NCBI RefSeq assembly: GCF_001578105.1
Contig: NZ_CP014275.1
Coordinates: forward strand, 4,117,001-4,181,000
From: Martelella sp. AD-3
GTDB taxonomy: Bacteria; Pseudomonadota; Alphaproteobacteria; Rhizobiales; Rhizobiaceae
DNA length: 64,000 bases
Direction of reading: 5' to 3'
This document shows positions 34,379 to 42,961 of this stretch, one piece after another. Position numbers and translations under genes: made by a program. The notes below the pieces were generated by a model. The model was not told the origin of the DNA, ran no database searches, and worked only from the letters and a program-made list of their open reading frames with translations. How positions within the stretch are numbered: the first letter of the stretch is position 1; every line of letters begins with the position of its first letter.

Positions 34379-35206
34379 ATGTATGACGATAATTCCCCGT
34401 TTTCACCCGGGACCCGAAAGCCCGAAGCGCTGAAGCCCGTGCAGAAGGCGGCCTTCGCCGAAGAAAGGCTGATGCAGGCCATTCTATGGTGCGAGCTTGA
34501 GCCGGGGCTGATGATCGCCGAGGCAACGCTTGCGACACGCTTCGGCCTTGGCCGGGCGGCAACCCGTGTGGCCCTGGCGAAGCTTTCCACGCTCGGTTTC
34601 ATGCTGCCGATCCCGCGCGAGGGCTGGCGGGTGCTGCCGATGAGCGGCGCGCTTGTGGGACAGGTTGTCGACGCCCGCCGCATGGCCGAGCCGACGCTGG
34701 CGACGCTTGCGGTCGACCGCGAAAAAAATGCGCGCCTGTTCGAGCTTGCCGGAATGATCGAGGCGGCGGGCGCTGCCGCGGAGGATGCGGCGCGCAGCAC
34801 GCGCAGCGGCTACGAACGGCGTTTCCGCACCGAGCTCGCCTCCGGGCTCAATCCTTTCGTCGCCGGCTTCGTGGAACGGCTCTGGGACCACTCGGACCGG
34901 ATCGTCCGCTTCTTCGAGAGCGAGGGCGCAACGCCGATGCCGCCGCTGAAGGCCGCGGCCATTGCCCGCGCCCTCGATGCCGGCCGCACAGATGAGGTCC
35001 GCACGCTTCTCGATGAGGCGATCGACCGGTTCAGAACCTTTGCCGGCAACGCGCTCTTGAACAACCGGAGCGAACTGGCACTGGACGGAGGCACCAAACC
35101 TCGGGAGAAAACGTCGACACAAAAACAATATGACGGTTCTCTCAAACAAGGTACAGACCGCGCGGCCTCCCGCGGCTGGACCGTCAGCAAGGGGAACAGT
35201 TCATGA
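34379..35206 (+). CDS. GntR-family regulator (FadR/FCD type, degenerate ligand domain)
   Basis: A 275-residue protein. The winged helix (AEERLMQAILWCELEPGLMI, ATLATRFGLGRAATRVALAKL, TLGFMLPIPREGWRVLPM) is clear. The C-terminal FCD-like domain (LVGQVVDARRMAEPTLATLA, MPPLKAAAIARALDAGRTDE) is recognisable by layout, but the His residues that bind metal in typical FCD domains (FHxxL and EHxAI) are not there. An unusual polar tail of about 40 residues follows. It precedes the dipeptide transporter operon, so it is the probable regulator of that operon. Confidence 0.8.
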   Translation: MYDDNSPFSPGTRKPEALKPVQKAAFAEERLMQAILWCELEPGLMIAEATLATRFGLGRAATRVALAKLSTLGFMLPIPREGWRVLPMSGALVGQVVDARRMAEPTLATLAVDREKNARLFELAGMIEAAGAAAEDAARSTRSGYERRFRTELASGLNPFVAGFVERLWDHSDRIVRFFESEGATPMPPLKAAAIARALDAGRTDEVRTLLDEAIDRFRTFAGNALLNNRSELALDGGTKPREKTSTQKQYDGSLKQGTDRAASRGWTVSKGNSS

Positions 35207-35448
35207 CCTATGTATCCGGCATGGCGCCGCACCGCGCCCGCTCTGTCGCGGCTCGAGCAGGCCGCCATCATCTCCAGCGCTGCAGACGACCTCGGACAAA
35301 AGCGTGCCGCCCAACCGCATGAGCCGGTCGGAACAGTCTTTGCGGCAGCGCTTCGATTGCCGTTTTGGTGGCCGGCCGAGGCCGCAGGCCATCGTCATCA
35401 TCGATCCCGAACACTTGGACGCCTTTTGAAAAAACACGGAGTCAGATC
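35207..35448. other. Leader region of the dipeptide-type operon
   Basis: About 240 bp between the GntR stop and the binding-protein start. It should hold the operon promoter and operator. Open frames here run through on more than one frame but lack any family signal; I see no clear palindrome that I would name. Confidence 0.4.
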
Positions 35449-36945
35449 TTGTCTATCAGAACGACTGTAGCCATTGCCGCCGTCGCAGCCGCGCTGAGCG
35501 CCGGCATTGCGCACGCCAAAGACCAGCTCGTGGTTGACCTCGTCAACGAGCCGTCGACGCTCGATCCCCACATGCAGTGGAACCCGGACAGCTATTACGT
35601 CTACCGCAATATCTTCGACAACATCGTCACCCGCGACAATGACGGCGAGATTGCGCCACAGGTCGCCACGCAATGGAACTGGCTGTCGGACACCGAACTG
35701 GAGCTCACCATCCGCGATGGCATCACCTTCCATGACGGCGAGGCGCTGACCGCCGACGACGTGGTCTATTCCGTCAAGCGCATCACCGACCCCGAGCTCG
35801 CGAGCCCGCAGCTCGGCCAGTTTGCCGCGATCATCGATGCGCGGAAGACGGCTGACAACAAGGTCGTGCTGACCACAGATGGCCCCTATCCGGTCCTTCT
35901 CGCCCAGCTCGTCAAGCTCTCGGTCGTGCCCGAACATGTCCTCGCTACCGTGAGCGAGCAGGACTTCAACGCCAATCCGATCGGCTCCGGCCCCTACAAG
36001 TTCGAGACCTGGGACCGCGGCGTTTCCGTCACGCTCGACAAGAATGACGATTACTGGGGCGACCAGGGCGAATTCGAAACTGTCGAGTTCATGGCCGTTC
36101 CCGATGCCTCCACCCGCGTTGCCAATCTGCGCGCCGGCACGGCCGACCTTATTGTCTCCATCGACAGCGACCAGGCCATGCAACTTGAGAGCGCGGCAAA
36201 GGTGAAGGTGCTGACAGCCCCGACCGAACGGGTCGCCTTCATGGGCATGAACACGCTGGTGCCGCCGCTCGACGATCCGGAACTGCGTCGCGCTGCCGCC
36301 ATGGCGGTGGACCGCGAAGGCATCGCGCTCGGCCTACTCGGCGGCGGCGAACAGGTCGTCGGCCAGATGGCGACCTCGGCGCATTTCGGCTATGTCGACG
36401 GTATCGACCCGATCCCCTACGATCCCGAACAGGCGGCGGAAATCGTCGCGGCCAAGGGCGACGCAGCCGCGGTTCCGATGACCTTCGCCACCTCGCCGGT
36501 CTTCGACCAGCGCATCGTCCAGGCCATCCAGCAGATGCTGAACGAGGCGGGCTTCAACGTCGACATCGGACTCACCGACATGGCGACCTACCTGAAGAAG
36601 GCCCAGAACGCCGACCCCGCACAGCGTCCGCAGCTCAATTTCGGCCGCTGGTCCTGCGCCTGCCAGGATGTCGACGGCGTTGCGTTCCCGCTTCTGCACT
36701 CCTCATCCAACTGGTCGCGCGTCAACGATCCCGAGCTTGACGCTCTCCTGGAAAATGCCCGCACCACGGTCGACAGCGACCAGCGGCTCGAAGACTATGC
36801 CCGGGTTGCCGAGATCGTGAAGGACAACACCTATATCCTGCCGCTCTATCAGGCGACCGCCCTTTACGGTGCGGCCGATGCACTGGAATGGCAGCCGACG
36901 GCCAATGAGAGCATGTTCTTGAACCGCATGAGCTGGTCGCAATAG
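35449..36945 (+). CDS. Dipeptide/oligopeptide ABC transporter substrate-binding protein
   Basis: A 498-residue SBP family 5 protein. The start is a TTG placed 7 nt after GGAG, giving a signal peptide (SIRTTVAIAAVAAALSAGIAHA-K). The family motifs are LVNEPSTLDPHMQWNPDSYY, IRDGITFHDGEALTADDVVY and PIGSGPYKFETWDRGV. First gene of a peptide transporter operon that continues through two permeases, three enzymes and two ATPases. Family 5 proteins bind di- to oligopeptides, also nickel, glutathione or opines; the neighbouring gamma-glutamyltranspeptidase favours a peptide-like ligand. Confidence 0.92.
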   Translation: MSIRTTVAIAAVAAALSAGIAHAKDQLVVDLVNEPSTLDPHMQWNPDSYYVYRNIFDNIVTRDNDGEIAPQVATQWNWLSDTELELTIRDGITFHDGEALTADDVVYSVKRITDPELASPQLGQFAAIIDARKTADNKVVLTTDGPYPVLLAQLVKLSVVPEHVLATVSEQDFNANPIGSGPYKFETWDRGVSVTLDKNDDYWGDQGEFETVEFMAVPDASTRVANLRAGTADLIVSIDSDQAMQLESAAKVKVLTAPTERVAFMGMNTLVPPLDDPELRRAAAMAVDREGIALGLLGGGEQVVGQMATSAHFGYVDGIDPIPYDPEQAAEIVAAKGDAAAVPMTFATSPVFDQRIVQAIQQMLNEAGFNVDIGLTDMATYLKKAQNADPAQRPQLNFGRWSCACQDVDGVAFPLLHSSSNWSRVNDPELDALLENARTTVDSDQRLEDYARVAEIVKDNTYILPLYQATALYGAADALEWQPTANESMFLNRMSWSQ

Positions 36946-36954
36946 GCTTTTTCC

Positions 36955-37884
36955 ATGGGCTATTTCCTTCTGCGTCGCCTCTGGCAATCCCTCATCACGC
37001 TTTTCGGCGTGATGACGCTGATCTTCTTCATTCAGCGGCTGACGGGTGATCCGACCTATCTTCTGGTGCCGGAAACGGCGACGCAGCAGGATATCGAGGC
37101 GCTTCGCCATGCGCTGCGCCTCGACCGTCCGCTTGTCGTGCAATATCTCGACTTCCTCTGGCAGATGGCCCGGTTCGATCTCGGCACCTCCTATGTCCAG
37201 AACGTGCCGGTCTCGACCATCATCCTGTCGCGTCTGCCCTATACGCTCCAGCTTGCCGGCGGCGCCCTTCTGGTCGCCCTCGCCCTCGGTCTGCCGCTCG
37301 GCCTGTTGCTGGCCATCGGCAACCGCTCGCGGCTGACAAGCCCGCTGATGGGCGTGGTGCTGGCTGCCCAGAGCCTGCCGACCTTCTGGAGCGGCATATT
37401 GATGATCATGTTCTTCGGCGTGTTCCTCGGCTGGCTGCCGCCGTCCGGCACCGGGTCCTGGCTCAACCTGATCATGCCGTCCATAGCACTCGGGCTGTTG
37501 TCGATGGCGACCTTCGCCCGGATCATGCGCAGCTCGGTGATCGATGAAATGTCGAAGGATTATATCCGCTCGGCCCGCGCGCGCGGCGTCGGCACCAAAC
37601 GGCTTGTGGTCCGCCACCTTCTGAGAAATTCCGCAATTCCGGTGATCTCGATCACCGCAATCGAGATCTCGCAGCTGCTTGCCGGCGCGGTGATTGTCGA
37701 GACGGTGTTCGCTTGGCCGGGGCTTGGGCTTTTGACCGTGCAGTCGGTCGTCGCCCGCGACTTCGTCATCGTCCAGGGGGTCGTCATGCTCGGCGCGGTG
37801 GTGACGATCGCCATGAATTTCCTTGCCGACCTGCTCTACAGCCTCGTCGACCCGAGGATCAGACTTGACGGAGCGACCCGTTGA
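36955..37884 (+). CDS. Dipeptide ABC transporter permease (DppB-like)
   Basis: A 309-residue permease with six membrane segments. The N-terminal MGYFLLRRLWQSLITLFGVM is typical of DppB, followed by FFIQRLTGDPTYLL, and the EAA region RSARARGVGTKRLVVRHLLR. It starts 9 nt after the binding-protein stop and its stop overlaps the TTG start of the next gene. Confidence 0.93.
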   Translation: MGYFLLRRLWQSLITLFGVMTLIFFIQRLTGDPTYLLVPETATQQDIEALRHALRLDRPLVVQYLDFLWQMARFDLGTSYVQNVPVSTIILSRLPYTLQLAGGALLVALALGLPLGLLLAIGNRSRLTSPLMGVVLAAQSLPTFWSGILMIMFFGVFLGWLPPSGTGSWLNLIMPSIALGLLSMATFARIMRSSVIDEMSKDYIRSARARGVGTKRLVVRHLLRNSAIPVISITAIEISQLLAGAVIVETVFAWPGLGLLTVQSVVARDFVIVQGVVMLGAVVTIAMNFLADLLYSLVDPRIRLDGATR

Positions 37885-38747
37885 AATCGTCTTCCCGCTT
37901 CTTCAAGGCCCTCTTCGCGCCGGCCTCAGGCCGATCGATCCCGGTCGGCGTTTTCGTCATCATCGTGCTCTGTCTGGTCGCAATGGCGATCTTCGCGCCA
38001 TGGCTTGCCCCGGTAGACCCCAACAAGCAGAACCTGCTCGAACGGCTGAAACCGCCGGGCACGGAGATCCGCGGCACCACTTTCCTGCTCGGTTCAGACG
38101 AACTCGGCCGCGACCTCCTGAGCCGCGTCATTTACGGCGCGCGGATTTCACTGTCCGTCGCCGTGCTCTCGGTCCTGCTCTCGGGCATCACCGGCACGCT
38201 GCTCGGCATGGCCGCCGGCTATTTCCGCGGCACGGTCGAGACCGTGATCATGCGTCTGGTCGACATCTTCCTGTCGATCCCGGCCATTCTTCTCGCCATC
38301 ATCACTGTCGCCGTTCTCGGTCCCGGTTTCATCAATGTCGTTCTGGTTCTGGGTCTCACCCGCTGGCCGCGTTATGCGCGCGTTGCCTATGGCCAGACGC
38401 TCTCGGTTGCCAACATGCCCTATGTCCGGCTTTCGCGCGCCATGGGGGCGAGCTGGATCCGGGTGCTCGGCCTTCATGTCCTGCCCAATATCGTTGCCGC
38501 CCTTTCCGTGGTCGCCACGCTGGAATTCGGGCTGATGGTGCTGTTTGAGGCCGGCCTCTCCTTCCTCGGCCTCGGCGTGCAGCCGCCGACGGCAAGCTGG
38601 GGCGCGATGCTCTCGGTCGGGCGCAATTATGTCTCCAATGCCTGGTGGATCGCGACCTTCCCCGGCATTTGTCTCTTCCTCCTGGTGCTGTCGATCAACC
38701 TGATCGGCGACGCGCTCAGCGACTATCTCAATCCGAAATCACGGTAG
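37881..38747 (+). CDS. Dipeptide ABC transporter permease (DppC-like)
   Basis: A 288-residue permease. DppC landmarks are LGSDELGRDLLSRVIYGARI, LGMAAGYFRGTVETVIMRL and the EAA region RLSRAMGASWIRVLGLHVLP. Translation starts at a TTG overlapping the DppB stop (TTGA). It forms the membrane channel with DppB. The SDR gene begins 6 nt after its stop. Confidence 0.93.
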   Translation: MKSSSRFFKALFAPASGRSIPVGVFVIIVLCLVAMAIFAPWLAPVDPNKQNLLERLKPPGTEIRGTTFLLGSDELGRDLLSRVIYGARISLSVAVLSVLLSGITGTLLGMAAGYFRGTVETVIMRLVDIFLSIPAILLAIITVAVLGPGFINVVLVLGLTRWPRYARVAYGQTLSVANMPYVRLSRAMGASWIRVLGLHVLPNIVAALSVVATLEFGLMVLFEAGLSFLGLGVQPPTASWGAMLSVGRNYVSNAWWIATFPGICLFLLVLSINLIGDALSDYLNPKSR

Positions 38748-38753
38748 AAAATC

Positions 38754-39542
38754 ATGGAAACAGCGAAACAGTTTGCAGGAAAAGGCGTCGTCGTCACCGG
38801 CGCGCTCGGCGTTTTTGGCCTCGGCATCGCCAAAGCCTTTGCCGAGGCCGGCGCGAAGGTCTGCGTCACCGATCGTGACCAGGCCGCCCTCGATGCGCTT
38901 GCTCGCGAACTTGGCACGGAAGGCTCGTTTGGCTGCGCTGCCGAACTGACCTCGAAAGAGGAACTCGAAACCCTGATTGCCGCCGTCGGCGAAAAATGGG
39001 GCCATGCCGATGTGCTGATCAACAATGCCGGCGTCTATCCGAGCGGCTTCCTGCTCGATATCGACGCCGATGAATGGGACCGCATCTTCGACGTCAACCT
39101 GCGCGCTCCCTTCATCCTGACGCGCGGCTTCGCCCGGCAGATGATCGACAAGGGCGCCAAGGGCTCTATCATCAACATTTCCTCGGGCGCTGCCCGCAAG
39201 ATGCGCCGCACGGTCGTGCCCTACTGCACCTCAAAGACCGCGCTGGACCGGATGACCAAGGGTTTTGCGCTGGAACTCGCCGAATTCGGCATCCGCGTCA
39301 ACGCGCTGGAGCCCGGCTTTGCCGCCGGCAGCACCGCCAGCCCGCTCACCGACGCGCATGTGAAGAACACCGTCTCCAACATACCCCTGGGACGCGCCAG
39401 CACGATCGAGGATATCGCGCCGGGGCTCTTCTATCTGGCCTCGGATGCCTCGTCCTATGTCACCGGTTCGACGCTGACGATCGACGGCGGCAATTCCGCC
39501 GGCACGATGACAGTCACGCAGGACAAGAAGTCGCCGCTATGA
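38754..39542 (+). CDS. Short-chain dehydrogenase/reductase
   Basis: A 262-residue classical SDR: VVVTGALGVFGLGIAKAFAE (cofactor-binding GxxxGxG), an NNAGVYPSG structural motif, and the catalytic Ser-Tyr-Lys in ISSGAARKM and VPYCTSKTALDRM. An aspartate after strand 2 (CVTDRD) indicates a preference for NAD. It lies inside the peptide-transport operon, overlapping the next gene by ATGA, so it probably oxidises or reduces a hydroxyl/keto group formed from the imported compound. The substrate is unknown. Confidence 0.88.
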   Translation: METAKQFAGKGVVVTGALGVFGLGIAKAFAEAGAKVCVTDRDQAALDALARELGTEGSFGCAAELTSKEELETLIAAVGEKWGHADVLINNAGVYPSGFLLDIDADEWDRIFDVNLRAPFILTRGFARQMIDKGAKGSIINISSGAARKMRRTVVPYCTSKTALDRMTKGFALELAEFGIRVNALEPGFAAGSTASPLTDAHVKNTVSNIPLGRASTIEDIAPGLFYLASDASSYVTGSTLTIDGGNSAGTMTVTQDKKSPL

Positions 39543-40426
39543 GCCCGCTCGCCCTTCCTGAACCCTATCCCTGGCCGGAGGGCAGGCAATCGGCCTTTTG
39601 CTTTTCCATCGACGTCGATGCCCATGCGCCGTGGATGTGGAGCAACCGCAACGATGTGCCGGAACTGCTTTCGCATCTGGAGCAGCGCCGCTACGGGCCG
39701 CGTATCGGCATCCACCGCATTGCCGATCTTCTCGCCCGTCATGGAGTGAAGGCAAGCTTCTTCGTGCCGGCCGCAGTCGCCGAGGAAAATCCGTGGATGT
39801 TGCCGGCGCTCACGGAAGCCGGTCATGAAATCGGCCTGCACGGCTATTTCCACGAGATCGTCAACGAAACGCGCGATGAGGAATTCACCCGCGTTCTCGA
39901 GGCGTCCATCGCGCTGTTTGAAAGCCAGACGGGCAGGAAACCGGCCGGCTTCCGCTCGCCGGCCTGGGAAATGACGCCGCATATGCTGGCCGAGGTCAAG
40001 CGCCACGGCTTTTACGACAGCTCGCTGATGGGCTTCGACACACCCTATTCGGTTGACGGCGTCACGGAAGTGCCGGTCAACTGGGCAACGGACGATGCCA
40101 TCTTCTTCAAGTTTCTCGACGGACGCGACGCGCGCGCGCCGCTCGGCACCAACCAGATGCTCGAAGCATGGAAAGAGGAGCTCGCCGCCAGCCGCCGGTT
40201 CTCGACGCTGTTCATGCTGACCGTGCATGACTGGATCTCGGGTCGGGGTTCACGCATCACCATGCTCGACCGGCTTCTGGAAGACGTGCTTGCGGACAGG
40301 AACATCTGGATCGCAACGGCAGGGGAGATCGCGGCCCACTACCGTGACCATGGCGCGGGCCGCGGTGCCGTTTCGCCGGAAATCCCGGCCTCGCTTTTTG
40401 ACCACCCGGCCTGGAAAGGCGCATGA
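39539..40426 (+). CDS. Polysaccharide-deacetylase-fold (NodB homology) protein
   Basis: A 295-residue cytoplasmic protein of the PuuE/HpPgdA-type subgroup. Metal and catalytic motifs are visible: FCFSIDVDAHAPW (Asp), EIGLHGYFHEIV (His-x3-His), GFRSPAWEMTP and MLTVHDWISG near the C-terminus. There is no signal peptide, which argues against peptidoglycan in the wall and for a soluble amide or ureide such as an allantoin-like or N-acyl compound. It overlaps both neighbours (ATGA), in the middle of the operon. Confidence 0.85.
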   Translation: MSPLALPEPYPWPEGRQSAFCFSIDVDAHAPWMWSNRNDVPELLSHLEQRRYGPRIGIHRIADLLARHGVKASFFVPAAVAEENPWMLPALTEAGHEIGLHGYFHEIVNETRDEEFTRVLEASIALFESQTGRKPAGFRSPAWEMTPHMLAEVKRHGFYDSSLMGFDTPYSVDGVTEVPVNWATDDAIFFKFLDGRDARAPLGTNQMLEAWKEELAASRRFSTLFMLTVHDWISGRGSRITMLDRLLEDVLADRNIWIATAGEIAAHYRDHGAGRGAVSPEIPASLFDHPAWKGA

Positions 40427-41976
40427 TGCAAACCTGGAATATCAAGAAACCGGCGGTTGCGAGCGACAAGGGCATTGTCGCCGCCCAGCATTTCGAAGCG
40501 GCGGAAGCCGGGGCAAGGGTGCTGGCTGCCGGCGGCAATGCCATGGATGCGGCGGTCACGGCCGCCTTCGTTCTCTCGATTGTCGAGCCCTGGCTGAGCG
40601 GCATCGGCGGCGGCGGATTTCTGCTCTGGAGCGATGCCGATGGCGGCCCCGTCGAAGCGCTCGATTTCAACGTGCGCTCCAGCCGAAACATGGCCCCGGA
40701 ACAGTATCCGCTGATCGGCGGCAATGACGGCGACTGGTTCGACTGGCCCGCGGTCAAGGACGATCGCAACATTATCGGCTATTCCTCGATCTGCGTGCCG
40801 GGCTCGGTCGCAGGACTTGCCGAAGCGCTTGAAAAACACGGAACGCTCGGCCTTGCCGAAGCCCTGCAGCCGGCCATCGCGATTGCCGAGCGCGGCATGC
40901 TGGTCGACTGGTTTACCTCGCTCTGCCTGGCCATCGATCAACGCGGCCTTTCGATGTTTCCAGAGACCGCCCGTCTCTTCCTCGATGAGGACGGCCATGC
41001 GCTGAAGGCGAAGAACGGCGCGGAAACCTATCTGCCGATGCCCGCCAAGGCGAAGCTTCTGAAGCGACTGGCCAAGGCCGGCGCGCGCGACTTCTACGAG
41101 GGCGAGATCGCCGCCGGCCTGGTGCGCGACCTCAATGCTGGCGGCTCGGTGATCGATGCCGCAGACCTTGCCGATTACCGGCCTGAATGGATCGCGGCCA
41201 GGGCGCATGACTACCGGGGCCACGAGGTCAACGTCGCCTCCGGCCTTGGCGGCGGGCCGAGCCTTCTTGATACGCTGAAACGGCTCGAAACCACGCTGCC
41301 GGTTTCCGCCATTCCCGGCGCCCCTGCGGCAAAGGCCTATGCCCGCGCCATCCGCGCCACCTATGCCGACCGGCTGACGCATATGGGCCATGCCGGGGAA
41401 GGTCAGGACTGCACCAGCCATCTCTCCGTGGTCGACGCCGCCGGCAACATGGTCTCGCTTACCAACACGCTGCTGTCGCGATTCGGCTCCAAGGTGGTTC
41501 TGCCGGAAAGCGGCATGCTGATGAACAACGGCATGATGTGGTTCGATCCGCGTCCCGGCGTTCCCAACCGCATCGCGCCGGATGTGAAACCGCTTGCCAA
41601 CATGGCGCCGGTGATCGTTCGCAAGGCGGGTCGGCCGTGGATGGCGATCGGCGCGGCCGGCGGGCGCCAGATCTTCCCGGCGCTGACGCAAATCCTCTCC
41701 TATGTGATTGATGGCGGCATGGATCTCTCCGCGGCCTTCCACACGCCGCGCATCGACGCCAGCGCGCCGACCATTGCCGTCGACCGTGCGGCCGATGCCG
41801 ATGTCGCGGCCGCCATTGCCGAGGATTTTGCCGTCAACCTTGTGACCAACACCCTGCACCCGGTCAATTTCTCCATCCCGTCCGCGGTGATGGCGGGGGA
41901 AGACGGGCATGTCGGCATGGTCCATCCGGTCAACCCGTGGGCGAAGGCCGTGGCGGAGGATGATCTGGATGGCTGA
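40423..41976 (+). CDS. Gamma-glutamyltranspeptidase-family protein without signal peptide
   Basis: A 517-residue Ntn-hydrolase. Motifs in order: VAAQHFEAAEAGARVLAAGG, NAMDAAVTAAFVLSIVEP, SGIGGGGFLLW, the self-cleavage and nucleophile site DCTSHLSVVDAAGNMVSL (Thr near 329; family TTHxSVVD), and LMNNGMMWFDPRPGVPN. The start MMQTWNIKKP is not a signal peptide, unlike the periplasmic E. coli GGT, so it should act in the cytoplasm on an imported gamma-glutamyl compound or on related amides; cephalosporin-acylase-like members also look like this. It overlaps the deacetylase and ATPase genes. Confidence 0.88.
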   Translation: MMQTWNIKKPAVASDKGIVAAQHFEAAEAGARVLAAGGNAMDAAVTAAFVLSIVEPWLSGIGGGGFLLWSDADGGPVEALDFNVRSSRNMAPEQYPLIGGNDGDWFDWPAVKDDRNIIGYSSICVPGSVAGLAEALEKHGTLGLAEALQPAIAIAERGMLVDWFTSLCLAIDQRGLSMFPETARLFLDEDGHALKAKNGAETYLPMPAKAKLLKRLAKAGARDFYEGEIAAGLVRDLNAGGSVIDAADLADYRPEWIAARAHDYRGHEVNVASGLGGGPSLLDTLKRLETTLPVSAIPGAPAAKAYARAIRATYADRLTHMGHAGEGQDCTSHLSVVDAAGNMVSLTNTLLSRFGSKVVLPESGMLMNNGMMWFDPRPGVPNRIAPDVKPLANMAPVIVRKAGRPWMAIGAAGGRQIFPALTQILSYVIDGGMDLSAAFHTPRIDASAPTIAVDRAADADVAAAIAEDFAVNLVTNTLHPVNFSIPSAVMAGEDGHVGMVHPVNPWAKAVAEDDLDG

Positions 41977-42961
41977 AAGCCGGAAAGCGCCCACATTGGA
42001 AGTCTCAGGCCTTGAAATCTCCGTCGGCCCCTATTCCGTGGTCGACGGTGTGGATCTCGACATCGGCAAGGGCGAGATCGTTGCGCTTGTCGGCGAATCC
42101 GGGTCCGGCAAGAGCCTGACGGCGCTTTCGCTGCTAGGCCTGCTTGGCGGGCGCGTCGCCCAGACCGGCGGTGCGATCCGCCTCAACGCCGCCGCTCTCG
42201 ATACAGCTGATGAGATCGCGATGCGAAAGCTGCGCGGAACGGCGGTGTCGATGATCTTCCAGGAGCCTGTCGCCTCCCTCAACCCCCTCATGAGCGTCGG
42301 CGCGCAGGTGGCCGAAAGCCTCGTCGTTCATGGCCGCGCCAGCGAGCGCGACGCCTATCGGCAGGCCGTCGCCATGCTCGCCGATGTCGGCATTCCGGAA
42401 CCGGAAAAGCGCGCGAAGCAATTCCCCTCCTCCCTTTCGGGCGGCATGTGCCAGCGCGTGATGATCGCCTCGGCGCTCATCGCCCGCCCGGACCTTCTGG
42501 TTGCCGACGAGCCGACGACCGCGCTCGATGTCACGGTGCAGGCGCAGATCCTGCAGCTGATGCGGCGGCTGCGCGATGAAACCGGAACCTCGATCCTGAT
42601 CATAACGCACGACATGGGCGTGGTCGCTTCCGTCGCCGACCGGGTCTGCGTCATGTATGGCGGCCGGATCGTCGAGCAGGCCGATGTCGAGACGCTGTTT
42701 GCCGGGCCCCGCCATCCTTATACGAAACTCCTGCTGACCACGATCCCGAAGATCACCGACGAACCGAAGCGCGAGCTCTTTTCCATCAGCGGCACCGTAC
42801 CGGATATCAGCGCCTTTCCGCAGGGCTGCCGCTTTCGCACCCGCTGTCCGCTGGCGGCCGATATCTGCGCCCGGACCCCGCCGCTCGCCTTCCCCTCCGA
42901 GGGCGAAACCGGACGCAAGGTTGCCTGCTGGCGTCACGAAGAAACCGGAACACTGATATGA
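41969..42961 (+). CDS. Dipeptide ABC transporter ATP-binding protein (DppD-like)
   Basis: A 330-residue ATPase starting at MAESRKAP, overlapping the preceding gene by 8 nt with GGAGG upstream. It has Walker A VGESGSGKSLTALSLLG, signature LSGGMCQRVMIASAL (Cys in place of the usual Arg/Gln), Walker B LLVADEPTTALD, and a H-loop ITHDMGVVA. The C-terminal oligopeptide-transporter domain has CRFRTRCPLAADIC, a cysteine cluster that in this subfamily may bind an iron-sulfur cluster. It pairs with the following ATPase through an ATGA overlap. Confidence 0.93.
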   Translation: MAESRKAPTLEVSGLEISVGPYSVVDGVDLDIGKGEIVALVGESGSGKSLTALSLLGLLGGRVAQTGGAIRLNAAALDTADEIAMRKLRGTAVSMIFQEPVASLNPLMSVGAQVAESLVVHGRASERDAYRQAVAMLADVGIPEPEKRAKQFPSSLSGGMCQRVMIASALIARPDLLVADEPTTALDVTVQAQILQLMRRLRDETGTSILIITHDMGVVASVADRVCVMYGGRIVEQADVETLFAGPRHPYTKLLLTTIPKITDEPKRELFSISGTVPDISAFPQGCRFRTRCPLAADICARTPPLAFPSEGETGRKVACWRHEETGTLI

